From Ascaphus truei (Eukaryota > Chordata > Amphibia > Anura > Ascaphidae): DNA of 64,000 nucleotides. The stretch spans positions 12,023,709 through 12,087,708 of the forward strand of contig CM071574.1 in NCBI GenBank assembly GCA_036426205.1. The letters are read 5' to 3'. The position numbers and the translations under genes were made by a program. The stretch's first letter is position 1, and each line of letters opens with the position of its first letter. Of the stretch, positions 1-10,820 are shown piece after piece. A model generated the notes under the pieces. The model saw only the letters and a list, made by a program, of their open reading frames with translations. It did not search any database and had not been told where the DNA came from.

Positions 1-180
1 TTGGGGGTTTACCCTCCTCCCGCCGTCCCCCGTCCTCACCTCCTCCCCCCCCCTTCAGCCAAAAAAAACTCCTCCCCACCCTTCCCACCTCATTGGTCCC
101 TTGGCCCGCCCCCGCACACCTCTCATTGGCCTGCCCCCGCACACCTCTCATTGGCCTGAGGCGGAGTGACGGGCCAAAGG
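1..180. repeat. GC-rich interspersed repeat leading into CA tract
   Basis: C-rich sequence with about three imperfect ~31 bp units built on CATTGGCCTG and CCCCGCACACCTCT. It ends in GGCGGAGTGACGGGCCAAA just before the CA tract. The same terminal sequence recurs at 16325-16400, again followed by a CA/GA-rich simple tract, so this is an interspersed family that carries its own microsatellite seed. No coding potential seen. Confidence 0.6.
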
Positions 181-962
181 ACACACAGGGACACACACAC
201 ACACACACGTAGACACACACACACACGTAGACACACACACACACACACGTATACACACACGTATACACACACACACACGTACACAAACACACACACGTAG
301 ACACACACACACACACACATAGACACACACACACACGTAGACACACACACACGTAGACACACACACACACACACACGTACACACACGTACACACACACAT
401 GTATACGTAGACACACACACATGTACACGTGCACACACACATGTACACGTAGACACGTACACACACACATGTACACGTACACACACACATGGAGACATAC
501 ACTCACACACGTATACACACACACAGGTATACATACACATAATGTATACACAAACACATGTATACACACACACACACATGTATACACACACACATGTATA
601 CACACACACATGTATACACACACATGTGTATACACACACATACACACACATTTATACATACACACACATGTATACACACATGTGTATACACACACATGTA
701 TACACACACACGCATGTGTATACACACACACATGTGTATACACACGTGTGTATACACACGTGTATACACACACAAACATGTTGTATACACACAATATATA
801 CATACACACAATGTATACATACACACATGTATACATACACACACATGTATACACACACACACATGTATACACACACATGTACACATACACACACACACAC
901 ATGTATATACACACACACACACACATACAATGTATACACACAAACATGTATACACACACACA
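181..962. repeat. Long (CA)n/(TA)-interrupted alternating pyrimidine-purine tract
   Basis: About 780 bp of CACACA interrupted by GTATACAC, ATGTATAC and CGTAGAC variants. Nearly every step alternates pyrimidine and purine, a composition known to favour Z-DNA. Long open frames on both strands (Cys/Val/Tyr-rich or His/Thr-rich) are translations of the repeat and not genes. Confidence 0.95.
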
Positions 963-1260
963 CTATCCCCAGCACCACCACATCAGCACACCGGTATCCC
1001 ATGCCCCCCCAGCACACTGGCATTCTCGGCTCCCCACCATTCTCAGCCCCCATCAGCACCCACACATCGCCACCTTTGCACCTCCCCCATCGCACACCCA
1101 CATCCGCACCCCCACATCAGCACCAAACCCTCCCAAATCAGCACACCGATACAATCACCATCAGTACAGCCACAGCAGCACTACCACCGCACATGGGCCG
1201 TGTGGACCACTCCCCACCCAAATGCCACACCCACACCACAAACATCCCGGGCAACGCCGG
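963..1260. repeat. Degenerate CATCAGCACACC-type C-rich repeat
   Basis: C-rich, G-poor DNA with recurring CATCAGCAC and CCCACAT words, apparently a decayed minisatellite continuing from the CA tract. No gene seen. Confidence 0.45.
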
Positions 1261-2415
1261 GGCTCTCGGCTAGTCATTATTATAATAAGGATGACATTGC
1301 TGCCCCTTCATGAAAGTCAGGGAGGTACTAAATGGCCTGTAATATAGTCTTTGTTGTGATTGTGATCTCCATACTGTAAAATATATTTTTAACTACCTTT
1401 ATATTACTCATGCGCTTCCAAAGAAAGTAACAATTATACAAAACGCATATATACTATGAAAATACTTAACTTGAAAGAATTCCATTTACAGCATAATGCC
1501 TGTTTCTGAATATATACTGTAATACATGTTTGACATATATAATTCTGCTTTTAAAATCTCTCTCCTTAAGTTGAATAGGTTAATAAGTAGTTTTTATTCT
1601 ATGGCACCAAATATAGTGAGAGAAGAAATTACTTTATTGGGTTCTCTGTTACACTCTCTCCTCGTGGAGATGAGACACAGTATCTGGGTGCAGTTCACCC
1701 AGTGAATGGAATTTTGCAGAGTCTATGAGAAGTGCATATGAATACCAAATTCTGTGACATTTCATAATTTGCATATTGCACAGATTTGCAGAAACGGAAG
1801 CAAATGCAGTTTTGGAATGGTTTGGACCCGTGAGAAATGTTGGATAAGGTGACGTGTTTCTATGTGAAAATGTAAATTTTCATACAGTGACGCCATTATC
1901 ACAGTTTAATGAATAGGCCCCATTGTGTCTACCTTTCTCCACTCAGACTGTAGAAATTGTTTATGAGGACTACTAATTCTCCTCACAATTTGTTGCTTAC
2001 ATTTACATTGCTGTTGTATCATAGCTTGCATGATTGGTTTGATCAGTTGAACAACAATGTGATTCACCTTCTAGGATTGTCAGTACAAGGTGATCAAATC
2101 TCATGGTTGAGTTGTTGTAGTGACGCTAGTTGTGTATGGTAGTACTGTACTTACAGAACATGAGCATTTCGCAATGGTTGATGCATGTAATTGAACTGAG
2201 TCTCTAAGTAGTTACTTGCAGTTGCAGATATGAATGCATATATATAGTATTGGCCTGAAAATAGTACGGCCTTGCACATAATACAACCCTAAAAATTTGA
2301 AAATGTTCTCTACATGAAAAATAAAAAGGGTTAGGCTGCGCATATAATACGAGTACAGTTTTTGGAAAGACATTTTTAGGAAAAAAAACATAGCACTATA
2401 TTCGGGCCATTATGG
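1261..2415. other. Unassigned AT-rich intergenic DNA
   Basis: No supported gene. The stretch up to about 1925 ends in TTTAATGAATAGGCCCC, which looks like the end of a MITE of the GGGGCCTATTCATTAAA type, but a matching left end was not found. The short open frame at 1957-2142 has no recognisable domain. Confidence 0.4.
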
Positions 2416-2600
2416 GGTGTATATAACGGAAATAGCCATGTTAGTCCAGTTGCGATAGTGCAGAATAAATGAGTTCTTCAGTATTGGGTGATACCTTTTA
2501 TATTTGGAATAATGTATGCCATAGGACAAGCTTTCAAGAGTTTTCCTGTCTTAATCAGGTCAGCAATACTGGTATACAAAGGAATCTATGCCTAAAACAG
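2416..2600 (-). mobile_element. Penelope-like element terminus, fragment
   Basis: Contains TTAGTCCAGTTGCGATAG, GTGATACCTTTTAT and, on the minus strand, ACCTGATTAAGACAGG followed by CTTGAAAGC. This is the layout of amphibian and fish Penelope termini (hammerhead-derived CTGATGA..GAAA core). The same sequence forms the arms of the palindrome at 59735-59985. The core is degenerate, so ribozyme activity is not expected. Confidence 0.5.
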
Positions 2601-2630
2601 AGGTTTGGAAATATAAATCTATATATATAT

Positions 2631-3279
2631 TGTGACAGAGTCACTGACTCAGTAGGCTGGAATAGTGAATGGAGAGACGCTGCAGCCAGTTCACAGAGTG
2701 TTAATCTCCTCAGAGAGAAAGCACAGCTGAAGACTGATTAAACAGGGGCTGAACTCATCAGTGAAACAAGTGCTTTAAAAAGCAGGAAGTTGCTCACAGA
2801 AGGTGAGCTTGTTTTTCCACGTGAGGGTGGAGAGACCTCTCCCGGCTAGGAAGCCGTAGCTGCTGCTGCTCTGCTCCCCCAGTCCTGCGAGAAGCTTTGC
2901 TGCTGGGACCAGCTGGGACCCCAACCCAGGATAAAGATACAGATTGCTGCGAGCTGGACAAAGCCTGCTCCCCGGAACCGTGTTCCTGTTTGCTGTAGGA
3001 GCTGCATCACAGATAAGACTTTATTATTATACCTATTGGTTATACTTTGTGTAGCATATGTTTTGGGCATAACCAGATTAGCTGGCTGTCCTGTTAGTAA
3101 GGACTCAAGAAGTGAGTTAGTTTCCCTAACGGGAATAGGCTTTATTTTCAAAAAAGTAGTTTTTTAAAGGGACAGTGCACCCGTACTTTATTTTGGTTGT
3201 GGCTAATAAACCACTATAGTTGAATGTTTCCCATCGTATCTAGCATCTTACTGACCCGCCGCGAGGCCATCCTGCCACA
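2631..3279 (+). mobile_element. Solo LTR, family A
   Basis: Starts TGTGACAGAGTCACTGACTC and ends CCATCCTGCCACA, so it has TG...CA termini with a short inverted repeat (TGTGACA/TGCCACA). A homologous copy with the same start lies inverted at 16556-17263. TAATAAACC near the 3' end could be the polyadenylation signal. Both copies sit in (TA)n, so target-site duplications cannot be read. There is no internal coding region, hence solo LTR. Class (Gypsy-like or retrovirus-like) is not determined. Confidence 0.6.
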
Positions 3280-3281
3280 GT

Positions 3282-3300
3282 ATATATATATATATGTAGA
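3282..3300. repeat. Short (TA)n
   Basis: TATATATATATATG directly abutting the 3' end of the LTR. Confidence 0.8.
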
Positions 3301-3876
3301 AGAGTGACCTAGGCGCAAATAAGACAGGGAAGAGAAAAAACACAGAGAGAGATCATAGGGCAGTATATCTAATAATACGTAGACATAAAGATGGTAAGGG
3401 ATGTGCTTACACAGATAGGATAAATTTGAGCCTGTAATCCTCTATGGGACTCACGAACACAGCTTATACTGCCTTTCTCTTTAACTGCTGGATCTCCGGA
3501 TTACTTCTCCACGGGAACTCTGCTGCAGCTGCTGCATACACTTCTTGTCTCTGGCACTCACGTGTCTATTTTGTGAGTAAATAACAAGCAGTAGAGAGTG
3601 ATTAACGAGTCTCTCACACTCGTGTAGAAGCGCCGATTACCAGTCCACTCCGCAATCTCTATTACTTCCGTGTCACGTGATAGATCGTGGCGTGATACGC
3701 GGTGTGTGACGCGGCTCGGCTCTCGCGAGATTACCTGTCTGTCAATGCAGGGGATCACTGCCGTTGCTCCTCGCGAATGTCTCTCCACATGGGCTCCTCG
3801 GCGTGTCTCTCTCTCTGCTGCAAACAAACGCTGGCCCTACGCGTTTCTCCACTTGGGCTTCGTCAGGGGCTGCTAA

Positions 3877-3878
<2 letters not shown>
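3300..3878 (-). mobile_element. Non-autonomous element with Penelope-type terminus
   Basis: Runs from GTAGAAGAGTGACCTAGGCG to a right end reading, on the minus strand, CCCTGACGAAGCCC then AGAAACGCGTAG (3840-3870). That is the degenerate hammerhead-like terminus typical of Penelope-like elements. The overlapping frames at 3558-3933 have no domain and run into the adjacent (TA)n. Full boundaries are uncertain. Confidence 0.4.

Positions 3879-3920
<42 letters not shown>
3879..3920. repeat. (TA)n microsatellite
   Basis: About 20 TA dinucleotides, flanked on both sides by Penelope-type termini. Confidence 0.95.
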
Positions 3921-3923
<3 letters not shown>

Positions 3924-4215
3924 TCAAAAACAAATACTCTATACCTTTCTGTGGCTATCGAAATGCTTTATTTGTGCGAGCTTTCGAGATACACTGACCT
4001 CTCGTTCGGGCGGTATTACAATGGATAAAGCAAGAAAAGTTTTACTTTAAAACCAGCTGGAATGTTATTTGTGGATGATTTATGACTTTAGATGTTAGGT
4101 ACACCTTGATAAAGGGCGCACGGCCCAAAATGCGTAGGTGTGCGTTTTCTGTGTTATCCAGGGGTTATGTTTGATCCCCTTATTTAATAAATGGAATTCT
4201 TTTTGCCACCATGAG
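3921..4215. mobile_element. Two Penelope-type terminal fragments
   Basis: 3921-4020 has CTGTGGCTATCGAAATGC and GAGCTTTCGAGATACACTGACC (minus-strand CGAACGAGAGGTCAG..CTCGAAAGC). The homologous fragment is at 6040-6135. 4104-4140 reads plus-strand CTTGATAAAGGGC..GGCCCAAAATGCG, a degenerate CTGATGA/stem II/GAAAC layout, followed by TTTAATAAATGG. Assignment rests on motif layout only. Confidence 0.45.
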
Positions 4216-5795
4216 CCTCCTCCATTATTTTTAGGCAGTGCACTGCCTTAGTTCACCCATCTGTTAAATGGTCTCTGTACGTGTGCATGTGTGTAAATAT
4301 ACATTTACAGAGCGCCCACAGTGTATACAGCGCTTTACAAAAGGTGTGTGTGTAGCAGGGGAGTATATACCAATGTTGTTGGTGAGTGTTGAAATGTAAG
4401 AGGGTGTTGCATTACTATAAATGTGTGTGGATACAATGTAGTCTGTATTAGTATGTAGGGCTATAATGACATTGTACATTTGTATGTGTAAGAGACAGCT
4501 GTGTGTGCATTCATATAGCACAGTATTTATAGACATGGGATTTAGCACTATATATTTGGAGCCCAGTTCTGGTTTTCCTAGGAGCTGGCTTTGCATGTGA
4601 AAGAAGCAGAGCTCAGGTGCATGGTAGCTCACTAATTGAAAGGTTTTAAGATGCATTCACTGGCAGACTTTCCAGTTGTTCTTTATCACAAGCACTGTAG
4701 CTGTGTGACCCGGGACATAGCTGCTGAGACTGCCAGAAGCCTTTAGCGTCCTGTAAAATGAAGAGCCCTGCTACCAAGGACTGAGCGTACACCTTGCTCT
4801 ATTACCCTTGCTACTAAGGGCTGACTTTGCATTATTTTACTGCAGTGTTAACTAGAGATGAGCAAACTTCGAATCCGCTGCGAAAATGGCACTTCTTTGC
4901 AAGTTTGACTTTTTTGAAAATTCGTCTGAGTTAGAAAAAGTCACCTCTATACTGTATATTTTTTCATTATACAAAAATTCACTTAAAAATGAAGTGAACT
5001 TAAAAAGTTTTGATCAATCAACTTAAAAAAAATATAAAATAAAGCGAGAACCATAGATGCCCAAGTGACTTATGTATCTCCCCAAACACACCGTTATACA
5101 GCACGTGGAGAGACACCTGTGCATGAAAAGGAAACAACCTGACATACCTGGGAAATAGGTAAATGTTAATCATTTGAATATACTTCCCATATTCAAATTA
5201 GCATATTTCCCAGGTATCTCAGGTGCATCCCTTATGTGCATAGGTGACTGGCACTGGGGAAAGCTGGGAGAATGCGCCAGGGGATTATCGATGTGGCGGG
5301 TCTGATGCAAAGCATGAACGAGGTTGATGTTGCAGTGATGTTGCGGCAGGCACTATCAAAGACAGTGAGTCATGCTACATCTGTTTTCTGGGCCGGCTGG
5401 TAATATTGCAGGGTGAGGTGGATGGAACTGGTGCGAGGCCTCTTACCTTCTCCTTTGCAATGTTTTCATGCAGTGTCCCTCATCATGGCATCGCAACGGC
5501 AAATGGTGTTACATTGCCATGACAACAGGAAATCACGTGATGTCACAATGTCATGTGGCATCATAAAGTGACACCGCTTGAAGTCACAATGTCACGTGAC
5601 ACCCACTTGTCGTGGCAACGCCATTTGACGTCGCGGCGCCATGTTAAGGGACACTGCAGGAAGATATCGGGAAGAATAATTTAAGAGTTACAGAGACCCA
5701 GTGCTCTCCCCCGGCAATCAGTTTAATTTTTGTGGGGAAGAGCACAGGATCTCTGAAACCATGGTATAAGCACCACCATCATGCTGGCCCTGTCT
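4216..5795. other. Unassigned intergenic DNA with decayed repeats
   Basis: 4300-4325 has an L2-like tail phrase (CAGCGCTTTACAAA). 5095-5235 holds AGCACGTGGAGAGACACC and a short inverted AAATTAGCATATTTCCCAGGT. AACACATGGAGAGACTCC recurs at 46935, so this is an interspersed family. 5240-5790 is a moderately CpG-rich repeat with several GTCACGTGA/GACGTC words. The open frame at 4264-4656 (minus) has no recognisable domain. No gene supported. Confidence 0.4.
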
Positions 5796-5953
5796 GTTTT
5801 GTATAAAGGTGTGTTTGGGGGGGTAGTAGTCACTTGGTACTAAGACTCCTCATCTTCTTACTTCATTGGAATCCTCAATCGGACGGTCCGCAATCGGATG
5901 GCGGTTTGAGGGATGGATTTCTGCAGATAACCAAGGACCGCGTGTGTGTATGC

Positions 5954-5955
<2 letters not shown>

Positions 5956-5993
<38 letters not shown>

Positions 5994-6012
5994 TATATAC
6001 TATATATATAGT
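5956..6012. repeat. (TA)n microsatellite
   Basis: GTATATATA-type run passing into ACTATATACTATATATA, directly next to a Penelope-type terminus. Confidence 0.9.
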
Positions 6013-6135
6013 ATCGGTATCGTGTTAGCCAAGCTTTAATAATCAAAAATGAATAGACCACACCGTTCTGTGGCTAACGAAATGCTTTTATTTCTGTGAG
6101 AATTCGAGATCTCTGATCTCTTCTTCTGGCGATGG
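6013..6135 (-). mobile_element. Penelope-type terminus next to (TA)n
   Basis: GTATCGGTATCGTGTTAGCC, then CTGTGGCTAACGAAATGC and AATTCGAGATCTCTGATC. It matches the fragment at 3921-4020 and has the minus-strand AGATCAGAGATCTCGAATTC remnant of the ribozyme-like core. Confidence 0.5.
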
Positions 6136-6639
6136 TACATTCAATAGATAGACTGTTCAGAAAAATCGGGATCCCTTTTATTTTCCATCATATCTTGCAG
6201 AAAAATCATCACATGTTCATGAAAATCTGAGCAATTATAGGTCTGTCACAGTAGATATTACAATTAATCTAATACATGTTGATTGGAATTGGTGATGGCA
6301 TGGTTACCTCATCAAGTGCTTTGTTAAAAAATGGTATTTAGCAAAGAAGATAAGCAGTCATAAAGTGCTTTGGACAGCAAGAATTGTGGTCCAAAACACT
6401 AACATAAAATGTTTCTTGATAAAGGATGGTCGCTAGGAGGACTGAAAGAACAAATTCGTAAAACAACGTATTGGTCAGGAGTGAGAGCAGCTGAATCGAT
6501 TAGGTAATCAGAGAGTGGCGTTCTCGCCTTCGGGCACGTTTCAGCAGAAGCAGGACCAAGGTTTCACAGTGACCAAGTGACCGCCGGTGTTTACCCGCAA
6601 GTGACCTCTCTGCAGGGACACCCAGCCGCTTCACCAACA

Positions 6640-6880
6640 AGTCAAGTCCCTAACCTTACCCTTACTCTCAAACTCCCTAATCTTAAACCCTAATACTAAA
6701 GCTATCATCTACACTAAAAACCTTAACCCCATATCCTAAAACTCCTTACCATAAATTGCTTAAACCCCTAAAGTTAAACCCCTACACTAACTACTAAAGC
6801 TCCTAAAGTTAATCCCCTCCACTAACTGCCAAGACTCCTAAAATTAACCTCCAACCCTAAAACTTACCTTATCGTAGAAG
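6640..6880. repeat. Degenerate telomere-like CCCTAA tract
   Basis: Recurrent CCCTAA, CCTTAACCC, CTAAAGTTAA and ACCCCTA words over ~240 bp resemble a heavily mutated (CCCTAA)n tract. It lies inside a transposon, so it is not evidence of a chromosome end. Confidence 0.5.
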
Positions 6881-7019
6881 CAGCCGGTGTCGGAAGTCCC
6901 AGTGGCAGAACGGCTGTTGCGGAGGGTCCCTCTGCAGCTAAATGCCGACTGGACTTCGACCAAATGTCCCACCATTCCCATTCGGAACCATACTCAACTC
7001 AAACTTTATAGCAATCTTA

Positions 7020-7499
7020 GGGGCCTATGCAGAGAGCAGCGAATTTTCGAAATTCGCCATTTTTTGGAGATAATCGCGCAGAAAACAGCAGAAAATGGAG
7101 ATTTCCGAAAAACGCGCCAATTTTTCTTTTCTATTTGTAAAACTCGCCTCGCGGCTGGCGAGAACCGCAATCTCGCCAGTTTAAAAATTATCCGTATGCA
7201 GAGAGGCGCGAACGGCATCTAGCGGCTGTTCGCGCCAATAAAATGGCGCGATTGTCTCCGTTTTGCCTCGCCAAAAAAAACTGCCGCTCGCGGCCATTGC
7301 AAAGGGAAAAAAAAAGGCGCGAATTTGTTTTAACACATTTCTCAAGCGCGCATCTTGCCAATGTAAACTCGCCACACGCATCCATGTTAAACATAGCAGA
7401 ATTCGCACTTTTCTGCATATGGAGATTAAAACTCTCCAAAAAAGCTACTTTTTAATAAATTCGCCAATTTTAAAATTCGCTGCTCTCTGCATAGGCCCC
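7020..7499. mobile_element. PIF-Harbinger-type MITE, nested
   Basis: 480 bp with terminal inverted repeats GGGGCCTATGCAGAGAGCAG...and its complement at the right end, flanked on both sides by TTA (7017-7019 and 7500-7502), the 3 bp target site typical of PIF-Harbinger. The interior is rich in TTCGCCA and GCGCGA words, with a hairpin GGCGCGAACGG..CTGTTCGCGCC near 7203-7235. Four overlapping open frames here are by-products of this CpG-rich sequence. Confidence 0.8.
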
Positions 7500-7798
7500 T
7501 TAGTGTTTCAGGTTAGATTACAACAGTTTAACACCTACAGTATCGAAGCTAGGAAAGAAAAACTCTTATTTCTTGTTTAATGAACATGAACATACCGCAG
7601 TGTATCTGGTACTTGTTGACATAATAAAGTGACATCAATTTAGTTCATATCAGTTGTTTATCTGTCTGCATTGTGCTTCTTCTATAATCTACTTAACAGA
7701 CGTACAATTCGGCAAATTTTCATGGGGATTGAGCTAGAAGTACATCAAACATGATGAAAAAAAAAATGAAAGGGGTCCCTTTGTTCCTGAACACGGTG

Positions 7799-8717
7799 TA
7801 TATATCACTGTATGGAAATAATTCCTCAATTGTGATTTTGAAAAAATGAAAACGCAGCATTCATTTGAATGGTAAAATACATTTAATGGCTTTAAGCACG
7901 TGTAAGCTTATTTGCATTTTAATGTCCTTTTAACATATGAAATGCAACCTACAGAATAATTAAATGTAAATCATTTTGAATAAAATCATTTCTCATATAG
8001 GTATGATAGAAATCATAAAAGAACAGTCAACCTCCAAAACAATGTATATTTGCAAACCTGAAAATAGAAAGACCTCTCAATTACTCTCTTCCGAAAAGAC
8101 AACTTTGTCAATAAAGAAAGAGGACTTGTGGTGCTTACCTCCCCTCCCCTCTTTCCCCTCTTCTCTCCCCCCTCCTGGGTCCTCAGTACTGCTAGTCTGT
8201 TGCTAGGAAACCTGATTAGACATTAATTAAAAGTACTTTATACATTCCAAAAACGTATGCTCTGCACTACAGTTTTAATTGCACCAATTATTGAGAGCAG
8301 GTTTCACTATATTCTTATTGTCAGTTGACTATTCATTGTTTTCTGTTTATCGGTTAAAGCAGAGGTGTGTGACAGACTCCCTCTTCACTAAAGCTTTTTA
8401 GAACTGCCACTGGTATTTTGTCAAGCAATGACAGATTTAAAATATTACACAAGTGTGCATTGTTTTAACCATTGTTTCATCAAATGCTGTCATTTAATTT
8501 CCAAGGGTTTTTACAAACAAACGAACCTGTCATTTTTCATAGGACATGTAAACATGGTCCTTTGTATGCTTCATACCATGATCCATTCAATTAACTTTCT
8601 GCAGACAATGCTTTCCTCTGCCTTTCTTATATTATTGAGGAAAGTTTTTCTTTGGCACATACCTTCACAAAATGTCTTCCATGGTGATCATTAGATATGC
8701 GGAAGTGTGTCCCTGTT
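7799..8717. other. Unassigned AT-rich intergenic DNA
   Basis: Low-GC sequence, with a short C/T-rich patch at 8140-8180. Open frames at 7976-8206 and 8428-8694 show no domain or codon bias I can recognise. No gene supported. Confidence 0.4.
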
Positions 8718-8759
8718 AAATTTGCAAAGTTATAAAGTCATGCACAGAGTATTTGCAAA

Positions 8760-9123
8760 TGTTACATGTTTACATATATAGTTACATAGTATGTGAGGTT
8801 ATAAAAAGACTTGGGTCCATCGAATCCAACGAACTGTATGTTAATTTTAGACGCCAGATACTCATTCTATATTTGTATTTACAGTATATTAATTCAGGGG
8901 AAGGAAAACAAAAAAACGCAGTAAAACATTATCCAACGATGTCTTAGAAGGGAACCGACTCCAATAATGGCAATTGGCGTTTTCCCTGGATCCACATCCT
9001 TCCTATATTTACCTATTTGGTATATCCCTGTATACATTTCCTTTTTAAAAAGATGTCTAATATGTTCTTAAAGATATCTATTGTATCTGCCATCAGTCTC
9101 CATGGGTAATAGCCATGGGAGAT
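8760..9123 (-). mobile_element. CR1-type LINE 3' region, fragment
   Basis: Includes AGTTACATAGTATGTGAGG, GGGTCCATCGAATCCAACG and TCTGCCATCAGTCTCCATGG, phrases I associate with the 3' part of amphibian CR1-type LINEs. It resumes at 9890-9956 (GCCCTTACTATAAATAAC ... CCTCCAACC) after the insertion at 9124-9885. The open frame at 8753-8947 is non-coding. Same arrangement in copy 2 (11505-11865 and 12690-12770). Confidence 0.5.
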
Positions 9124-9885
9124 CTGAACAATTCACTGGGATCAAGGCACCAGGCAGGACAAGGGAGTCAAATAAATGATATTTATTCCATCCAGAGCCG
9201 GCAAACACAACACAATACACAAAAAGAGCTTACACTCACCAAACAGGGGATACGGGTGGGAATCCTAGCTCACTAGGGGCTGGGCGCCGCTTTGGTAGGC
9301 TTACCCAGGATGTCTTCTACACGCCGAGAGTATTCGGGTACCACGGTCCTGTATGGATGCTGGTTGCATCGTAGCAAGTTTAAAACCAGGCCGTCTACGT
9401 AACCGAGTGTCGCTCTTGATTTGTGTCGCCGGAAAACACAACAACTGTGTCCCTGAGTGTTCGTCTGAAGCTAAATCAAACCAACTGTGATTGGCAGGGG
9501 TTTACATAGGCCTCAGCCTTCATTTGGAACTATGGAGGGCATGCCGTCAGCGCATAAATGCTATGTGGTGGCAAATCACAGAACGGTTGCTGTATTGGCC
9601 AATCACAGCACATCGGCCAATCAGGGACATGGTAGGTGACAGTGTTTTAGGACAGTGAGAAATTCAAACTGACCAATGGGAATTGCATCAGTTAGAGATG
9701 GGCCCAGTTACTTTTACGTTTTGCTCGCTAAAGAGCACACAGTATCACACAGGTCAGCAGTTTTAAACATAATAGGATGGGGATACTATGCCACACCTGG
9801 GCCCCCATCTTGATGGGTAGGCTCAATGGCTGAGCTTAACCTTTAATATGCTATCAATTTTTCCCCATCGTCATAGTAACAAAAT
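9124..9885 (-). mobile_element. ~750 bp LTR-like insertion in the LINE fragment
   Basis: Splits the LINE fragment between GGGTAAT and TAACAAAATCC. On the minus strand an AATAAATATCATTTATT motif lies ~40 bp before the end and could be a polyadenylation signal, suggesting a solo LTR. Clear TG/CA ends and a target-site duplication could not be fixed. The homologous insertion in copy 2 spans about 11865-12690. Confidence 0.4.
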
Positions 9886-9956
9886 CCACATTTGAACTGC
9901 CCTTACTATAAATAACTCTTTCCTGTGTTGCTGGTGAAATCTATTTTCCTCCAACC

Positions 9957-10156
9957 TTAAAGGAGCAATCCATGGGTTATCCTACACATGTGTTTAAAAA
10001 AAAAGCAGTTTAATAAATCAATATATCAAAATGAAAGGCAGCCATTTAGTGAACCCTATGAAGCAGGATCATTGTTGATCGATTACAGGAGAACTAATCG
10101 ATCAGCAACTTAGGTCATTAGTTTTCAATAAAGGTAATCAAAGGCTGCATATTTAA
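9957..10156. mobile_element. TTAA-flanked MITE, copy 1
   Basis: Begins TTAAAGGAGCAATCCATGGG and ends CAAAGGCTGCATATTTAA. It has TTAA at both ends and a TTAAAG(G/C)nGCA-type terminus shared with 61805-62231 and 63211-63665. It interrupts the LINE 3' region. The counterpart is 12771-13074. Confidence 0.5.
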
Positions 10157-10208
10157 AAAAAAAAATATATGGTTTGTATGTATATGTGTAATATCTCCTA
10201 TTAATATC

Positions 10209-10239
<31 letters not shown>

Positions 10240-10331
10240 CTATATATATATATTTAATAAAGATCTATTTATATATTATCTATTACTATATCACCTACCT
10301 AATCTATATATCTCTCTATATCTATAATAAT

Positions 10332-10394
<63 letters not shown>

Positions 10395-10400
10395 CACTAG
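10157..10400. repeat. (TA)n-rich tract
   Basis: Long TATATA runs with ATCTAT interruptions. The minus-strand frame at 10299-10490 (poly Ile-Tyr) is a translation of it. Confidence 0.9.
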
Positions 10401-10820
10401 CGGAGAGACCCGGCATTGCCCGGGATTAATGTTTTCACTCCTCTCTCTCTTCTTCCCTCGTCTCCCCCCTCTCTGTTGTCCCCCGTTCACATCAATCCAG
10501 TCCCCCTCCCTCCTTTCACATCCCGTTCCCCCCCCTTTACAGCTTCATGCAGTGTGTGTGTGCGTCAGTCATGTGTGGGTTCGTCGTCAGTCACTGTGTG
10601 TGTGTTGTGCCGCGTTGCCGTCCAGTCAGTCTTACGCACAAGCACAAACACACACACAGACTGACTGACGCACACACACACAGTGTGTTACCTCTCTGTA
10701 TTCAGTTATACAACATGACCATGGGCTGGCAGCTGTCCGCCAATTTATTGAGATACCAGAAATATCAATTTTTCAATCGGCTTTTATTTTGGACGCTATT
10801 CACTTTTTACTCACGCATAT
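10401..10820. repeat. CT/CA-rich repeat bearing simple sequence
   Basis: Starts GAGAGACCCGGCATTGCCCG, continues as CT-rich DNA, then CAGTCAGT and (CA)n islands with an inverted GACTGACTGACG, and ends TTTTATTTTGGACGC..ACTCACGCATATT. The same succession is at 13310-13785. Overlapping open frames here are not genes. Confidence 0.6.

Larger units (their letters stand above)
6151..7798. mobile_element. Mariner-like non-autonomous element with TIRs
   Basis: The left end GACTGTTCAGAAAAATCGGG and the reverse complement of the right end (CACCGTGTTCAGGAACAAAG) are related and continue for ~80 bp (CCCTTTTATTTT/CCCTTTCATTTTT, then TTCATGAAAATCTG/CCCATGAAAATTTG). Both ends are bordered by TA (6149-6150 and 7799-7800), the mariner-type target site. 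No transposase is visible inside. The interior holds a telomere-like tract and a nested Harbinger-type MITE. Confidence 0.55.
8718..10820. repeat. Duplicated block, copy 1
   Basis: Matches 11455-13785 in order and orientation: LINE-derived 3' region, ~750 bp insertion, TTAA MITE, TA-rich tract, then a CT/CA-rich repeat ending TTTTTACTCACGCATATT. The two copies differ mainly by scattered 1-5 bp insertions and deletions. Copy 1 ends exactly where the hammerhead-bearing repeat begins. Confidence 0.85.

Noticed and set aside
123..1347. Long open frames of Cys/Val/Tyr or His/Thr repeats on both strands
   Set aside because: They are translations of the CA/TA tract; every frame is open because the repeat lacks stops.
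6640..6880. Chromosome-end telomere
   Set aside because: The CCCTAA-like words are highly degenerate and lie inside a TIR-bounded element.
7006..7580. Set of overlapping 70-105 codon frames
   Set aside because: All within the Harbinger-type MITE and its palindromic interior.
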